A stretch of DNA of 64,000 nucleotides from UBA5614 sp963667535 (GCA_963667535.2 CAXXDU010000002.1:1-64000); one strand, 5' to 3'; positions 33,052 through 41,805 are shown, counted from the stretch's first letter. Notes: generated by a model from the sequence alone, not told the origin. A program made the numbers and translations.

Positions 33052-35886
33052 TTATCTTTTAATCTTAGCAGGAATATCTTTGGGTCTGGCTTCGGGATAC
33101 AGAATCCCTCTGACCAGGTTTGTATCGTAATTAAGATAGGTTTTGGCTGTTTTCTGCATCTTCTTAAGGTTCAAATCGTTTATTAGTTTCTCATCAGACA
33201 GAATGCTATTGAGAGGATAGTTATTCTGCAGAACCTTATAGATTCTCTCTTTCCACCAGTTATTGTCCTTAAGGTCTGTTTCCAGTTGTTTCTGTTTGGT
33301 AGTTTTGACCACATTAACATACTTTTCACTAATCAATCCTGCTTTCAGGCTATCCAGAGTGCCGATGACAGCGATAGAAAGTTCTTCTGCTTTATCGGGA
33401 GCACATTGCATAAAGATTGTATATAAATATGACGGGATAGGATACTTAGTTTCATAGTCCCAGGCATAAATAGCATAAACTCCTCCTCTGGCTTCTCTGA
33501 TATTATCCATCAGTTTCTCATTAAGCAGGGAAGATAAACTTTTACATTCAAAATCCGTCCGGGCATTCACTTTACAAGAACCATTAAAGTAAAACTCAAC
33601 CGTACTTTTCTCATCCTGTCCTTTATACACTTTTATCTCATTTATGTCTTGAGCGTAACGCATTCCGGTATCAATCATCTTTTCTTTCCGGTTTTTAGAA
33701 GGTAGGTTTGCCAGGTATTTCTCACAATAGTCTTTCAGGATTTTCTCATCAAAATTGCCCACGATAACAAAGGTAAAATCACTAAAGTCGCTGAATCTAT
33801 CCTGATAAATCTCCAGCATACGTCTCCATTCAATTTTTTCCAGGTCCTGCACCTTCATCTCTCGGGCTCTGGGATGATGGTTATACAGAGTGGCTGTAAC
33901 TGAGTCATTAAAACAAGACCGGGGGTTGAGCGCTGTGTTATCAAGCCAGGATTTAGTACGCGCTTTCCAACTGGTGAAACTCTCTTCATCCAATCTGGGT
34001 GACGTTGCATACAGATAAATCAATTGAAACATCGTCTCTAAATCAAGCTTGGAACAATTCCCGGTAAAACCTTCTTCAGAATCATAAATATATGGGGTAA
34101 TATCAGCAATTTTACCAGTCAGTTTTTTAACGAGAGTTGTTGCATCAAAAATACCTACTCCACTATCTTTGACAGCTTCTGCTGCACTTGATGCGGTAAA
34201 TTTATCTTCCAATGAATACAAGTTATAACCTCCGGGACTATAAGCCTGTAGCAAAACTTCATCATTCATAAAATCAGTCTGCTTCAGCAGAACTTTGACT
34301 CCATTGCTGAGCTTCCATTCTTTTAGCCCAAGGTTTTTATATTGTTTTTCGGATTTTGCAAAACGGGGTTTGAGATTAACATCAAACAGGTTTTCGGTTC
34401 TGACCCTGTCATCATATGAGATGAGTTCTTCCCGGGCAGCCAGATTTATTGCTGTCAATATCTCTGCTTCAGTCGGATACTGCAATTCCTGTTTATCCGG
34501 TCCCGAAACAGTAACAACCAGATTATTATCGGTAATCAATTCACGGCAAACCTGATTGATATCATCCATGCTAATTGAATCAATGATAACATTGTATAAG
34601 GATATTGTCTGTTCTATATCAATCAAGGGACCTTCGTTTGAAAAGTTCTCTATATAATTCCAGACCAGATTGCCTGATTCCTGTTTATCTTTTTCTGCTA
34701 ATATTTGCTCTGCTTCCCGCATAATATTCTGCTTTGCACGACCCAATTCAGCCTGTGTAAAGCTATAACGCTTTGCTTTTTGAGCCTCTGTCATTAAAGC
34801 AGTTACAGCTTTGAGAACACCTTTTTCCGGTATAAAAGCTGCCATAATGTAATTCGATTTGCTCCTCAGAGCATTGTAATCGTAATTATACACATAGGAA
34901 AAGGGTGGGTCGGGTAGTTTTGATAGCTCCTCCAAACGTTTATCAAGCATATTTGTAAACAGATAGACTAAAGCGCTTTGACGAAAATCACTCAGTGTTT
35001 TGTTATTGATTCTGTCGTGTTTCCAATTAAGTGCCACCTGAGAATAGCTTGCTTCTTTATCTGTTGCTATCACAACTTTTACTGAATCATGATCTGGTAT
35101 CTCGTAAGTAATAACGGGACGTGGATTCTCAACTTTGGGTATTGACCCAAAGCTATCCTTTATCATTTGCTCCATCTGTTTGGCATCAAAATCACCCACT
35201 GCCACTACAGCCTGCAGGTCAGGACGATACCAATCATGATAGAAACGCTTAATAATATCCGGTTTAAAGCTCTGTAACACTTCCACCTTACCAATGGGCA
35301 TTCGTTTTGCATATTGTGAACCTGCAAAAAGAACCGCACGCTGTTTATCGAAAATGCGTTGCTGAGCTCCCTGCCCTCCACGCCATTCTTCTACTAATAC
35401 ACCGCGCTCTATTTCCAATATATCTGTTTCAAAGCTGATTCCGCTTGCCCAGTCACTTAGAATCCGGAGAGCTTTGCGTAAGTGCTCCTGATTTTCTGTT
35501 GGAAATTGAAACATATACGCTGTTTGGTCAAAGGTTGTATAGCCATTTAATTCATTGCCAAAGCCCATACCGAGTGAATCAAGAAAGTCTGTCATTGCCA
35601 TTTTGGGGAAATGAGTTGTTCCCCTGAAAGCCATATGTTCGGTAAAGTGTGCCAAACCTTGTTGGTCTGCGTCTTCCTGTACCGACCCGACATTTTCCAC
35701 CAGACGTAATTCTGCTCTGTGTTCCGGTTTGTGATTTTCTTTGATGTAATAAGTCAAGCCATTCGGCAATTTACCGATTACTAAATCCGGGTCTACCGGC
35801 ATGGGAGCGTTGTAATCAATTGTAGTCTGAGCAAATATTAGCCCGCAAATAAGTAGAAAAAGCATCGCACTTGTTATTTTCATCAT
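33052..35886 (-). CDS. Secreted M16-family zinc metallopeptidase
   Basis: About 944 residues from the ATG at 35886, which has AAGGGG upstream and begins a signal peptide (MMKITSAMLFLLICGLIFAQ). The inverted zinc motif HFTEH lies in GLAHFTEHMAFRGT, with the downstream Glu in the usual region (EEWRGG). The second M16 half (from about residue 520) lacks the motif and is presumably the inactive partner half, as in pitrilysin and insulinase relatives. Such two-half enzymes degrade peptides inside a closed chamber. It is expected in the periplasm. The gene is monocistronic by spacing, with over 400 bases of structured DNA upstream. Confidence 0.92.
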   Translation of the reverse strand: MMKITSAMLFLLICGLIFAQTTIDYNAPMPVDPDLVIGKLPNGLTYYIKENHKPEHRAELRLVENVGSVQEDADQQGLAHFTEHMAFRGTTHFPKMAMTDFLDSLGMGFGNELNGYTTFDQTAYMFQFPTENQEHLRKALRILSDWASGISFETDILEIERGVLVEEWRGGQGAQQRIFDKQRAVLFAGSQYAKRMPIGKVEVLQSFKPDIIKRFYHDWYRPDLQAVVAVGDFDAKQMEQMIKDSFGSIPKVENPRPVITYEIPDHDSVKVVIATDKEASYSQVALNWKHDRINNKTLSDFRQSALVYLFTNMLDKRLEELSKLPDPPFSYVYNYDYNALRSKSNYIMAAFIPEKGVLKAVTALMTEAQKAKRYSFTQAELGRAKQNIMREAEQILAEKDKQESGNLVWNYIENFSNEGPLIDIEQTISLYNVIIDSISMDDINQVCRELITDNNLVVTVSGPDKQELQYPTEAEILTAINLAAREELISYDDRVRTENLFDVNLKPRFAKSEKQYKNLGLKEWKLSNGVKVLLKQTDFMNDEVLLQAYSPGGYNLYSLEDKFTASSAAEAVKDSGVGIFDATTLVKKLTGKIADITPYIYDSEEGFTGNCSKLDLETMFQLIYLYATSPRLDEESFTSWKARTKSWLDNTALNPRSCFNDSVTATLYNHHPRAREMKVQDLEKIEWRRMLEIYQDRFSDFSDFTFVIVGNFDEKILKDYCEKYLANLPSKNRKEKMIDTGMRYAQDINEIKVYKGQDEKSTVEFYFNGSCKVNARTDFECKSLSSLLNEKLMDNIREARGGVYAIYAWDYETKYPIPSYLYTIFMQCAPDKAEELSIAVIGTLDSLKAGLISEKYVNVVKTTKQKQLETDLKDNNWWKERIYKVLQNNYPLNSILSDEKLINDLNLKKMQKTAKTYLNYDTNLVRGILYPEARPKDIPAKIKR

Positions 35887-36018
35887 GATCAGCCCCTTAT
35901 CTTCTCTCATCGAGTCTTGAACTTTGAGCATTAATTAACGATAAATATCATAATTATTCATTTTAATTATCTTTCATTATTCGTCAACACCTTAAAATTA
36001 GGTATCTCTTTTACAAAC

Positions 36019-36032
36019 CCGCATAAATGCAG
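36019..36032 (+). repeat. Short hairpin repeat, stem CCGCAT/ATGCAG
   Basis: Fifth member of the family at 305, 9855, 10023 and 11699, with AA loop and AACTACAA tail. One of six stem pairs is mismatched (C-A). Confidence 0.6.
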
Positions 36033-36073
36033 AACTACAACTCATGAGCAGCTTAAGTGGAAAAGTTGTGCGA

Positions 36074-36197
36074 TGTAGCATAACCATCATGGTTGTTAGT
36101 TACTGATGGCATCTTGCCATCAGATTTTGCAGAAGTCAATGCAATATGAGCAACCAGGATGGTTGCTAAAACGTACAAGCAAGATGCTTATGCTACA
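36074..36197. repeat. Cloverleaf-like element: outer arms enclosing three hairpins
   Basis: Outer arms TGTAGCATAA (36074-36083) and TTATGCTACA (36188-36197) are exact complements. Between them lie AACCAT/ATGGTT, CTGATGGC-ATCTT-GCCATCAG (36103-36123) and AGCAACC-AGGAT-GGTTGCT (36149-36167). GCATCTTGC in the second hairpin can instead pair with GCAAGATGC near 36179-36187. Confidence 0.75.
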
Positions 36198-36203
36198 AGT
36201 AAG

Positions 36204-36317
36204 CTTCAAGTAATCAGACTTACTATTATCTTAGTAGTCGCCTGCTTGTTCCTTAGTGATTTCATTAAGCATCACCCGGGTGGATACCGGGAGGATAGTA
36301 AGACTGATTACTTGAAG
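36204..36317. repeat. Long inverted repeat downstream of iscU
   Basis: CTTCAAGTAATCAGACTTAC (from 36204) pairs with the segment ending at 36317, over about 24 bp with one mismatch and a small bulge. The spacer is about 65 bases and contains CCCGG...CCGGG. On the minus strand it begins 3 bases after the iscU-like stop and may act in mRNA 3'-end formation. Confidence 0.8.
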
Positions 36318-36319
36318 GT

Positions 36320-36943
36320 TTATGGAAGGTTTATCTTGATATCTTTAACGTCAGAGTATTTCTCCAGATGCTCTTTGATTTCTTCCACTACGTTATTGCG
36401 CCAGGTGTCAAAGGCAGCGATATTGAGGTCAATGATGACTTCGCCATTGGTAAAGCCGACATATTTGACCATCTTGAGAGTGACGATGTCTTCTCCGACT
36501 TGCGGATAGATGATTTTCTTCAGTTCTTCAACAATAGTATCTTTGGTGAAATTGGGAACTTCTTTCAGACCTTTGGCTATTTCATAATTGGAGATGGCCG
36601 TTTGCAGCGTATCAGCAGCCAGTACAGAGCAATGTACCTTGACCGGGGGCAGACCGTCCAGAGCTTCCATCGCATCTTTCCAGGTAATCTGTTTGGCTTC
36701 GTCCAAAGTCTTGCCTTTGGCTAAATCCGTAATGATAGACGCTGTGGCAATATTGGACGCACAGCCATAAGAAAGAAAGCTTACGTCTTCTATTGTCCTG
36801 GTCTTTTCATCAACTTTGAGATAAACTGTTACCTGGTCTCCACAGGCAGGGCTTCCTTCTGTAGCTGATGCATCGGGATTTTCCATCTTGCCGACGTTGT
36901 GCGGGTGCATAAAGTGGTCTAAAACCTTTTGTGAGTATTCCAT
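36320..36943 (-). CDS. iscU: Fe-S scaffold protein: IscU/NifU-N domain fused to a DUF59-like domain
   Basis: Residues 1-125 are an IscU scaffold: C34 and D36 in ACGDQV, C61 in YGCASNIA, C105 in HCSVLA. On it the 2Fe-2S cluster is assembled with sulfur from the cysteine desulfurase encoded just upstream. Residues 135-207 look like the MIP18/PaaD (DUF59) fold, EELKKIIYPQVGEDIVTLKM...NGEVIIDL, rather than the Nfu domain with CxxC found in classical NifU. This scaffold plus DUF59 combination is uncommon. AGGAG precedes the ATG. An inverted-repeat element separates it from iscS. Confidence 0.9.
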   Translation of the reverse strand: MEYSQKVLDHFMHPHNVGKMENPDASATEGSPACGDQVTVYLKVDEKTRTIEDVSFLSYGCASNIATASIITDLAKGKTLDEAKQITWKDAMEALDGLPPVKVHCSVLAADTLQTAISNYEIAKGLKEVPNFTKDTIVEELKKIIYPQVGEDIVTLKMVKYVGFTNGEVIIDLNIAAFDTWRNNVVEEIKEHLEKYSDVKDIKINLP

Positions 36944-36964
36944 TTATAACTCCTGATTAATATA

Positions 36965-37187
36965 TTTTTCACCACAAAGGCACAAAGGACACAAAGGTAC
37001 ACAAAGAAAAGACATTTCTTATTATGTCATTTCTGACATGATATTGGTTTGTTAAAGAAATCTTCAGTCTATTCCCTGGCATGTAAACACTTATACTTCT
37101 AAATTGATGCAACCAATCATTTAGCTTTCTTTCTTTCTGAATAGTCTTAGTGTTTCTTAGTGTGCTTTGTGCCTTTGTGGTGAAAAA
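36965..37187. mobile_element. MITE-like element with 23-bp perfect terminal inverted repeats
   Basis: TTTTTCACCACAAAGGCACA... (36965-36987) is repeated exactly in inverse orientation at 37165-37187. The 223-bp unit fills nearly the whole gap between iscS and iscU. A 73-codon frame inside it has no family likeness. The size and ends suggest a non-autonomous element, but no second copy is in the window to prove movement. Confidence 0.65.
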
Positions 37188-37193
37188 CATTCT

Positions 37194-38390
37194 TTATTGC
37201 TCTTTAAATAACGGACTGCGCTTACGCAATTCTATCGTAATTTCTGCGAGTTTTTCCACAACATAGTCAATGTCTTCTTTGGTTGTATAGCGTGACACCG
37301 TGAATTTAAGCGAACCGTGTGACTGCATGTGGTTCTTGCCAATCGCCATCAATACGTAGTTGGGAGTCAAGCCTTGTGAAGCACAAGCTGAACCTGTGGC
37401 AACCGTAATGCCTTGTAAATCAAGCATCATAGTGAGCGCTTCACCTTCGATATAATCAACTGTTACATTGATATTATGCGCAGCACGCTTGCGTCCACGC
37501 GGACCGTTAAGCTCCACATGCGGTATCTTTGCTTCTATGGAAGAAAGCAGGTATTCGGAAAGAGTATAGAGCTTTTCAATCTGACCTTGTAAATCAGCAA
37601 AGTTCAACTCCACAGCTTTGGCAAAACCTGCCAACAGAGCTATGTTGACTCCACCGGTCTGCAGATTATCAACTCTGCTCACGCCATGAATCAATTGACC
37701 AAGCTTGGTGCCTGTTTTGACGTATAAAGCTCCAACTCCCTGCGGTCCGTGTATCTTGTGTGCTGAGATGGAAAGTGTATCCACTCCCAGCGTGTTCACA
37801 TCCAGAGGCATTTTGCCATAAGCTTGTCCGGCATCGGCATGGAAATATATCTTGTGGTCAGCGCTTTCCAGTATCTGTTTGATTTCTTTCATAGGCTGGA
37901 TAGTGCCGATTACGTGATTGACGATAGTAGTCATAAAGAGTATCGTTTCGGGTCTGATGGCTGCTTTCAGTTCATCAAGATTAATAAAACCATCTTTATC
38001 TGCGCTCAGATAGGTAACGTCAAAGCCGTTCTGTTCAAAATAGGCTGCATTAGTCAGAATATCGGGATAATCCACAGCCGAGCAGATAATATGCGTACCC
38101 TTTTCCACATTCTCAGTGATGAGTCCCTTGATGGCAATGTTATTTGCCATGGTGCCGCCGGAAGTGAAGTGAATTTCATTCGGCTTGGCATTCAGGCTTT
38201 GGGCTATCGTGTTTTTAAATGAGGTGAGGGCTGTATTGATGGCTTCTCCCGTGCTGATAAAGGAACCGGGATACCAGAATTTCTCGGTCAGATATGGTTG
38301 CATAGCTTCCAGCACTTCTGGAGCAGGCTGAGTTGTCATGCAATTATCAAGGTAAATCATTCCGCTTTTCATCTTACTTGCCTCCGTCAC
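37194..38390 (-). CDS. iscS: Cysteine desulfurase (NifS/IscS)
   Basis: 398 residues of a class V PLP aminotransferase fold. The PLP lysine is in SAHKIHGPQG (about 205), the substrate pocket includes HFTSGGTMAN, and the persulfide Cys is in TGSACASQG (about 325). It takes sulfur from cysteine and hands it to the IscU-like scaffold encoded next. Its start overlaps the end of the iscR-like gene by 17 bases, so regulation with the regulator is expected. The terminal element inserted after it may reduce or modify readthrough into iscU. Confidence 0.95.
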   Translation of the reverse strand: MTEASKMKSGMIYLDNCMTTQPAPEVLEAMQPYLTEKFWYPGSFISTGEAINTALTSFKNTIAQSLNAKPNEIHFTSGGTMANNIAIKGLITENVEKGTHIICSAVDYPDILTNAAYFEQNGFDVTYLSADKDGFINLDELKAAIRPETILFMTTIVNHVIGTIQPMKEIKQILESADHKIYFHADAGQAYGKMPLDVNTLGVDTLSISAHKIHGPQGVGALYVKTGTKLGQLIHGVSRVDNLQTGGVNIALLAGFAKAVELNFADLQGQIEKLYTLSEYLLSSIEAKIPHVELNGPRGRKRAAHNINVTVDYIEGEALTMMLDLQGITVATGSACASQGLTPNYVLMAIGKNHMQSHGSLKFTVSRYTTKEDIDYVVEKLAEITIELRKRSPLFKEQ

Positions 38391-38808
38391 TTTCGCAATG
38401 GTTAAGTTCCATCATTTCGTCTATGCGCTGAAGAGAATATCCTTCCAGAATCGTCTTCATGTTGCTGTATAAATCGTCCCAGACCAGATGCAGTCCGCAA
38501 TCTTTGCCGATACAATGTTCAGGTGGATTGGAAACACAGCTCATTTCCCAGGAATGGTCTTCTACTGCCTGCATAACCTGTAAAAGATTGATGTCTTCCG
38601 TCTTTTTTGCCAGAACATAACCACCTTTAGCACCGGAAAGGCTTTCCACCAGACCGGCAGTCTTCATATTGCCCAGCAACCGCTCAATATACTTCTTGGG
38701 AAGATGCTGTCTTTCACAAATCTCTCTGGCTGAGATAGGATTATTATCTTGCTTTGTCATCTCCAGAAGAGCCCTGAGGGCATATTCAGTACGTGTGCTT
38801 ATCTGCAT
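38374..38808 (-). CDS. iscR: Rrf2-family Fe-S-sensing repressor (IscR-like)
   Basis: 144 residues with the winged helix of Rrf2 proteins (STRTEYALRALLEM...LPKKYIERLLGNMKTAGLV) and three Cys at 91, 99 and 104, close to the cluster ligands of E. coli IscR (92, 98, 104). It likely carries a 2Fe-2S cluster and represses the isc genes when clusters are plentiful. It is first in the iscR-iscS-iscU unit; a promoter with TTGACA at 38864-38869 lies upstream. Confidence 0.9.
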   Translation of the reverse strand: MQISTRTEYALRALLEMTKQDNNPISAREICERQHLPKKYIERLLGNMKTAGLVESLSGAKGGYVLAKKTEDINLLQVMQAVEDHSWEMSCVSNPPEHCIGKDCGLHLVWDDLYSNMKTILEGYSLQRIDEMMELNHCESDGGK

Positions 38809-38841
38809 GTTATCCTTCTTTAAAGTCGCTTTATATAATAC

Positions 38842-38869
38842 ATACTAATCGGGTGGGAGATATTGTCAA
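38842..38869 (-). promoter_or_regulatory. Promoter of the isc operon
   Basis: Minus strand: CTTGACA (-35 at 38864-38869), 16-base spacer, TAGTAT (-10 at 38842-38847), then AT-rich TATTATATAA before the ATG. IscR-like autoregulation probably acts here. Confidence 0.5.
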
Positions 38870-38913
38870 GTGGAAAGTCTATCTTTTTTGTAGGAAATGC
38901 TTGATTTTTATAC

Positions 38914-38960
38914 TTGACACGTTTCCAGTATGTCTATTAATTGACGACATATTGGAAACG
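38914..38960 (+). promoter_or_regulatory. Promoter with operator palindrome of the AbiE-type pair
   Basis: TTGACA (38914-38919) is followed by a 15-bp inverted repeat with one mismatch: CGTTTCCAGTATGTC (38920-38934) and GACATATTGGAAACG (38946-38960). TATTAA at 38935-38940 is a possible -10. The repeat covers the spacer and start region, as expected for autorepression by an AbiEi antitoxin. Confidence 0.75.
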
Positions 38961-38968
38961 AGGCTCAC

Positions 38969-39577
38969 ATGCTTAAGGATATGACTTTACCATTTGATTA
39001 TCTTTATCTGGTTAATCAATTCAAGGAACTGGCAAGTCCCCGGGATAAGATTACGCGCTTACTCACCAGTGGAGAGATTATCAGGATCAAAAAGGGATTA
39101 TACGTAAATAAGACAGCTCAGAATGAATACCTTCGGGAAATACTGTCCGGTATGCTGTATGGTCCGTCATATATATCTCTTGAATATGCTTTGGCTTATT
39201 ATCAGATGATTCCAGAGCAGATTAAGACTATTACCTGCATTACTACCCAAAAGCCTAAACTATATAATACTCCCTTGGGCAGTTTTCGATATCAACATAT
39301 CCGTCAGGAGTTATTTCATTTGGGCTTATCATATATAGCCATAGGGCAAAGTGGTTATTGGCTTGCTTCACCGGAAAAAGCAATCTATGATTTGGTTTAT
39401 TATCAGGACAGGAACTTCACAGTATCTGAAATAGAAGAATTCCTGATTGATAATATGCGGATTGACCTGGCTGAATTGAAGAAGTTGAATAATAGAAAGA
39501 CTACCCGGTGGCTGGCTATTTATCATAAGTCTGCGATAAACAGTCTGGCATTATATCTCAAGGAGGTATCATTATGA
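38969..39577 (+). CDS. AbiEi-like antitoxin (type IV toxin-antitoxin)
   Basis: 202 residues. The N-terminal ~75 residues form a winged helix with RLLTSGEIIRIKKGLYVN, the pattern of AbiEi antitoxins and transcriptional repressors. The C-terminal part (YISLEYALAYYQMIPE, LASPEKAIYDLVYYQD) is the AbiEi antitoxin domain. AbiEi counteracts the nucleotidyltransferase toxin without direct binding and represses its own promoter; an inverted repeat lies immediately upstream. Its stop overlaps the toxin start (ATGA), so translation is coupled. Systems of this type cause abortive phage infection or stabilise DNA. Confidence 0.88.
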   Translation: MLKDMTLPFDYLYLVNQFKELASPRDKITRLLTSGEIIRIKKGLYVNKTAQNEYLREILSGMLYGPSYISLEYALAYYQMIPEQIKTITCITTQKPKLYNTPLGSFRYQHIRQELFHLGLSYIAIGQSGYWLASPEKAIYDLVYYQDRNFTVSEIEEFLIDNMRIDLAELKKLNNRKTTRWLAIYHKSAINSLALYLKEVSL

Positions 39578-40494
39578 ATATTTTAGATATGCTGAAAGAG
39601 CGTTTTAATCCTCAAAATAAAGCTGAATATGTTATTGCTATCAAGACACTGATTCAGGAAATGGCATTAATTGGCTTAGGCAGGGCAAAGTTTTTTGAGC
39701 ATGCTGCCTTTTATGGCGGAACAGCGCTTAGGATTGTGTATCAATTGCCACGTTTCTCAGAGGATTTGGATTTTACTTTGCTTAAACCTCAGCCCGATTA
39801 TACGTTACAGTCCTATTTCCAATCTATAATAACCGAACTATCTGCTTTCGGTTTTCAGGTGGAAGTGGTTCCTGAAGATAAGATTGTTGAAAGTAATATT
39901 GAATCTGCTTTTATTAAAGCTAATACTAAATTGCATTTGCTCAGAATAGGCGTCCCTGATATTCTGGCAAAAGCTGCAGCCAATGAAGTAATCAAGGTTA
40001 AATTTGAAATAGATATAAATCCTCCCCATAACTTTGATACTGATGTGAAGTATCTCCTGCATCCGATACCCTATAGTATAAAAGTTGTAAGCCTCCCACA
40101 GATGTTTGCGGGTAAGCTGCATGCAATCCTTTGCAGAAATTGGAAGACCCGTGTAAAAGGCAGGGATTGGTATGATTTGGTCTGGTTTGTTAGTAAGCAA
40201 ATAAGATGTCCTCTGGCTTGCTTAGAAAGCAGGATGCGTCAAAGTAAACATTGGACTAAGAGTGAGCCTTTGACTGTGCAGGTTGTAACTGAGTTATTGA
40301 TAGATTTGATAGAACGCTTTGATATTAAGGCAGCCAAACAGGAAGCTCTTCTCTTTATTGATAATAAGGCAGAAGTGGAAATCTGGTCCCGTGACTTCTT
40401 TTTGCATTGCATTAATGAGATAGTCTGGATAAAAACAACAGCTAAATGTGATTATATCGTTACTGAGAATCTATCTAATTTATTAGCAGACTAA
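39574..40494 (+). CDS. AbiEii-like nucleotidyltransferase toxin
   Basis: 306 residues with the DNA-polymerase-beta-like core of AbiEii/DUF1814 toxins: YGGTALRIVYQL, then RFSEDLDFTLL (metal-binding acidic pair), and later FAGKLHAILCR and KGRDWYDLVWF. Studied family members transfer nucleotides onto tRNA 3' ends and block translation. AGGAGG precedes the ATG, which overlaps the antitoxin stop. The frame is intact, so the pair is probably functional. It is flanked by housekeeping Fe-S genes and has no visible mobile-element ends. Confidence 0.88.
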   Translation: MNILDMLKERFNPQNKAEYVIAIKTLIQEMALIGLGRAKFFEHAAFYGGTALRIVYQLPRFSEDLDFTLLKPQPDYTLQSYFQSIITELSAFGFQVEVVPEDKIVESNIESAFIKANTKLHLLRIGVPDILAKAAANEVIKVKFEIDINPPHNFDTDVKYLLHPIPYSIKVVSLPQMFAGKLHAILCRNWKTRVKGRDWYDLVWFVSKQIRCPLACLESRMRQSKHWTKSEPLTVQVVTELLIDLIERFDIKAAKQEALLFIDNKAEVEIWSRDFFLHCINEIVWIKTTAKCDYIVTENLSNLLAD

Positions 40495-40504
40495 GGAGAA
40501 ACTC

Positions 40505-40921
40505 ATGGAATCGAGCACAAAGATACCTAAAAAAGGTAAAGCAAAATTGCTTTCAACTGTATGGATATTTGTAACGTTCAATTATCTATATTGTGATTTA
40601 ATCGGGATGATGGATAATACGTTTTTAAAGCAGTACCTGGCCGGAACTGTGGGCAATATGAAAATTACTCAGGGGTTTTTGCTCGGTGCATCTGTTCTGA
40701 TGGAGATACCGATAGCTATGATTCTGTTATCCAGGATTTTGAAATATAAAGCAAACAGATGGGCTAATATCGTTGCCGGAACGATCGTGACTCTTTCACA
40801 GGTTGCCAGTCTCACTGTTGCCAAGCCAACAATCTACTATGCCTTCTTTAGTATCATAGAAATTGCGACAACTTTATTTATCGTCTGGACAGCCTGGAAA
40901 TGGACTATGCCTCAGGAATAG
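40505..40921 (+). CDS. DUF6326-like membrane protein
   Basis: 138 residues with four hydrophobic segments. The opening LSTVWIFVTFNYLYCDLIGMMD, here shortened to its core WIFVTFNYLYCD, is typical of the DUF6326/DoxX-like small membrane family. Function unknown. It starts 10 bases after the AbiEii-like gene, with AAGGAG before its ATG, so it is probably transcribed with the toxin-antitoxin pair, though no role there is known. Confidence 0.7.
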   Translation: MESSTKIPKKGKAKLLSTVWIFVTFNYLYCDLIGMMDNTFLKQYLAGTVGNMKITQGFLLGASVLMEIPIAMILLSRILKYKANRWANIVAGTIVTLSQVASLTVAKPTIYYAFFSIIEIATTLFIVWTAWKWTMPQE

Positions 40922-40939
40922 TATCAAGAAAAAGTGTAA

Positions 40940-40993
40940 TTTGGGGAATGCACTCCCCAAATATCACAATATTCAGGGAGTGTAATCCCCAAA
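40940..40993 (+). terminator. Alternative hairpins after the DUF6326-like gene
   Basis: A short hairpin TTTGGGG/CCCCAAA (40940-40961) competes with a longer one pairing 40940-40957 with 40976-40993 (18 bp, two mismatches). No T-run follows, so if it terminates transcription it does so imperfectly. Confidence 0.5.
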
Positions 40994-41169
40994 ATCAAAT
41001 AATAGCTGGTTTGAATTGATCTATATTTTATACGGCTGATATTAGTAGAATTGTCCTAAACAATTTTCTTAAGCAGCCATGCCATGTTTTGTCCCGGGAC
41101 TTTATATCTACTTCTAAATGTGTGATTTATTATTAAACTAAATGACCGGCTTGGAATGGTGAAATCATA

Positions 41170-41709
41170 CTACTTAAGATACTTCAGAATCTCCTGAGCA
41201 ATCTGATGTGGTGTTTTGTGTGCAGTATAAACTGTTATTGTGGCAAGAGATTCATTGGAAGGGTTTTGCAGGATATCCCGGTTGATATTTCTACCTGTTC
41301 TTTTACACCCGGTTCTTTTGTTTAGGAAGGTTAAGGATTTATTAACATTTGGATAAGGCAGAAGCAAAACTACCGGAGACCGTTTAAATGCTTTTTTTAA
41401 CCTCTGCAGATCTTCAGGAAAAACACAATATGTACTACCTCCACCCATATCGAGGATATGACCCGGAAAGTCTTGTACAAAGCGTTCTACTGAATAAGCA
41501 TCAAAAACTTTCCAATAGTGCATCACACCACTCCAACCCTCTTCCTCAAGTATCCGTGTCTTAAACTCGTCATCATACCCCAGTTCACGATAATAAGCTA
41601 ATCTGTATTCATCAATCTTTACTACCGGCATTCCAATTAGATTTGCTAATTGAATTGACACAGTGCTTTTCCCTACTGCAACAGGTCCGATGATAATAAT
41701 ATTTTTCAT
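41170..41709 (-). CDS. P-loop NTPase related to shikimate kinase
   Basis: 179 residues from the ATG at 41709; the frame is open to a TTG at 41736. Walker A is IIGPVAVGKSTV, followed by VVKIDEYR, which is the substrate-side Asp position of the shikimate kinase/adenylate kinase group, and DMGGGSTY, the counterpart of the glycine triad GGG in shikimate kinases. A basic lid region RTGCKRTGRNINRD follows. The GGG motif supports a shikimate-kinase-like enzyme, but the sequence is divergent and it is not beside aromatic-pathway genes. The substrate is unresolved. Confidence 0.6.
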   Translation of the reverse strand: MKNIIIIGPVAVGKSTVSIQLANLIGMPVVKIDEYRLAYYRELGYDDEFKTRILEEEGWSGVMHYWKVFDAYSVERFVQDFPGHILDMGGGSTYCVFPEDLQRLKKAFKRSPVVLLLPYPNVNKSLTFLNKRTGCKRTGRNINRDILQNPSNESLATITVYTAHKTPHQIAQEILKYLK

Positions 41710-41805
41710 CTTACTCGATCCCTTGATATTAGTCAATTTTCAAACACTCTCTATGTATTGGAGTTCTTATAGTTTCTGCAACATCAATTCCTATATTACT
41801 GATAC

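Larger units (their letters stand above)
35887..36319. other. Intergenic region with nested hairpins
   Basis: Between two minus-strand genes. It contains one CCGCAT-stem hairpin repeat (36019-36032), a structured element (36074-36197) and a long inverted repeat (36204-36317). No coding frame is convincing. Confidence 0.6.

Noticed and set aside
36969..37190. 73-codon frame inside the inverted-repeat element
   Set aside because: Its ends are encoded by the terminal repeats themselves; no domain and no start signal.
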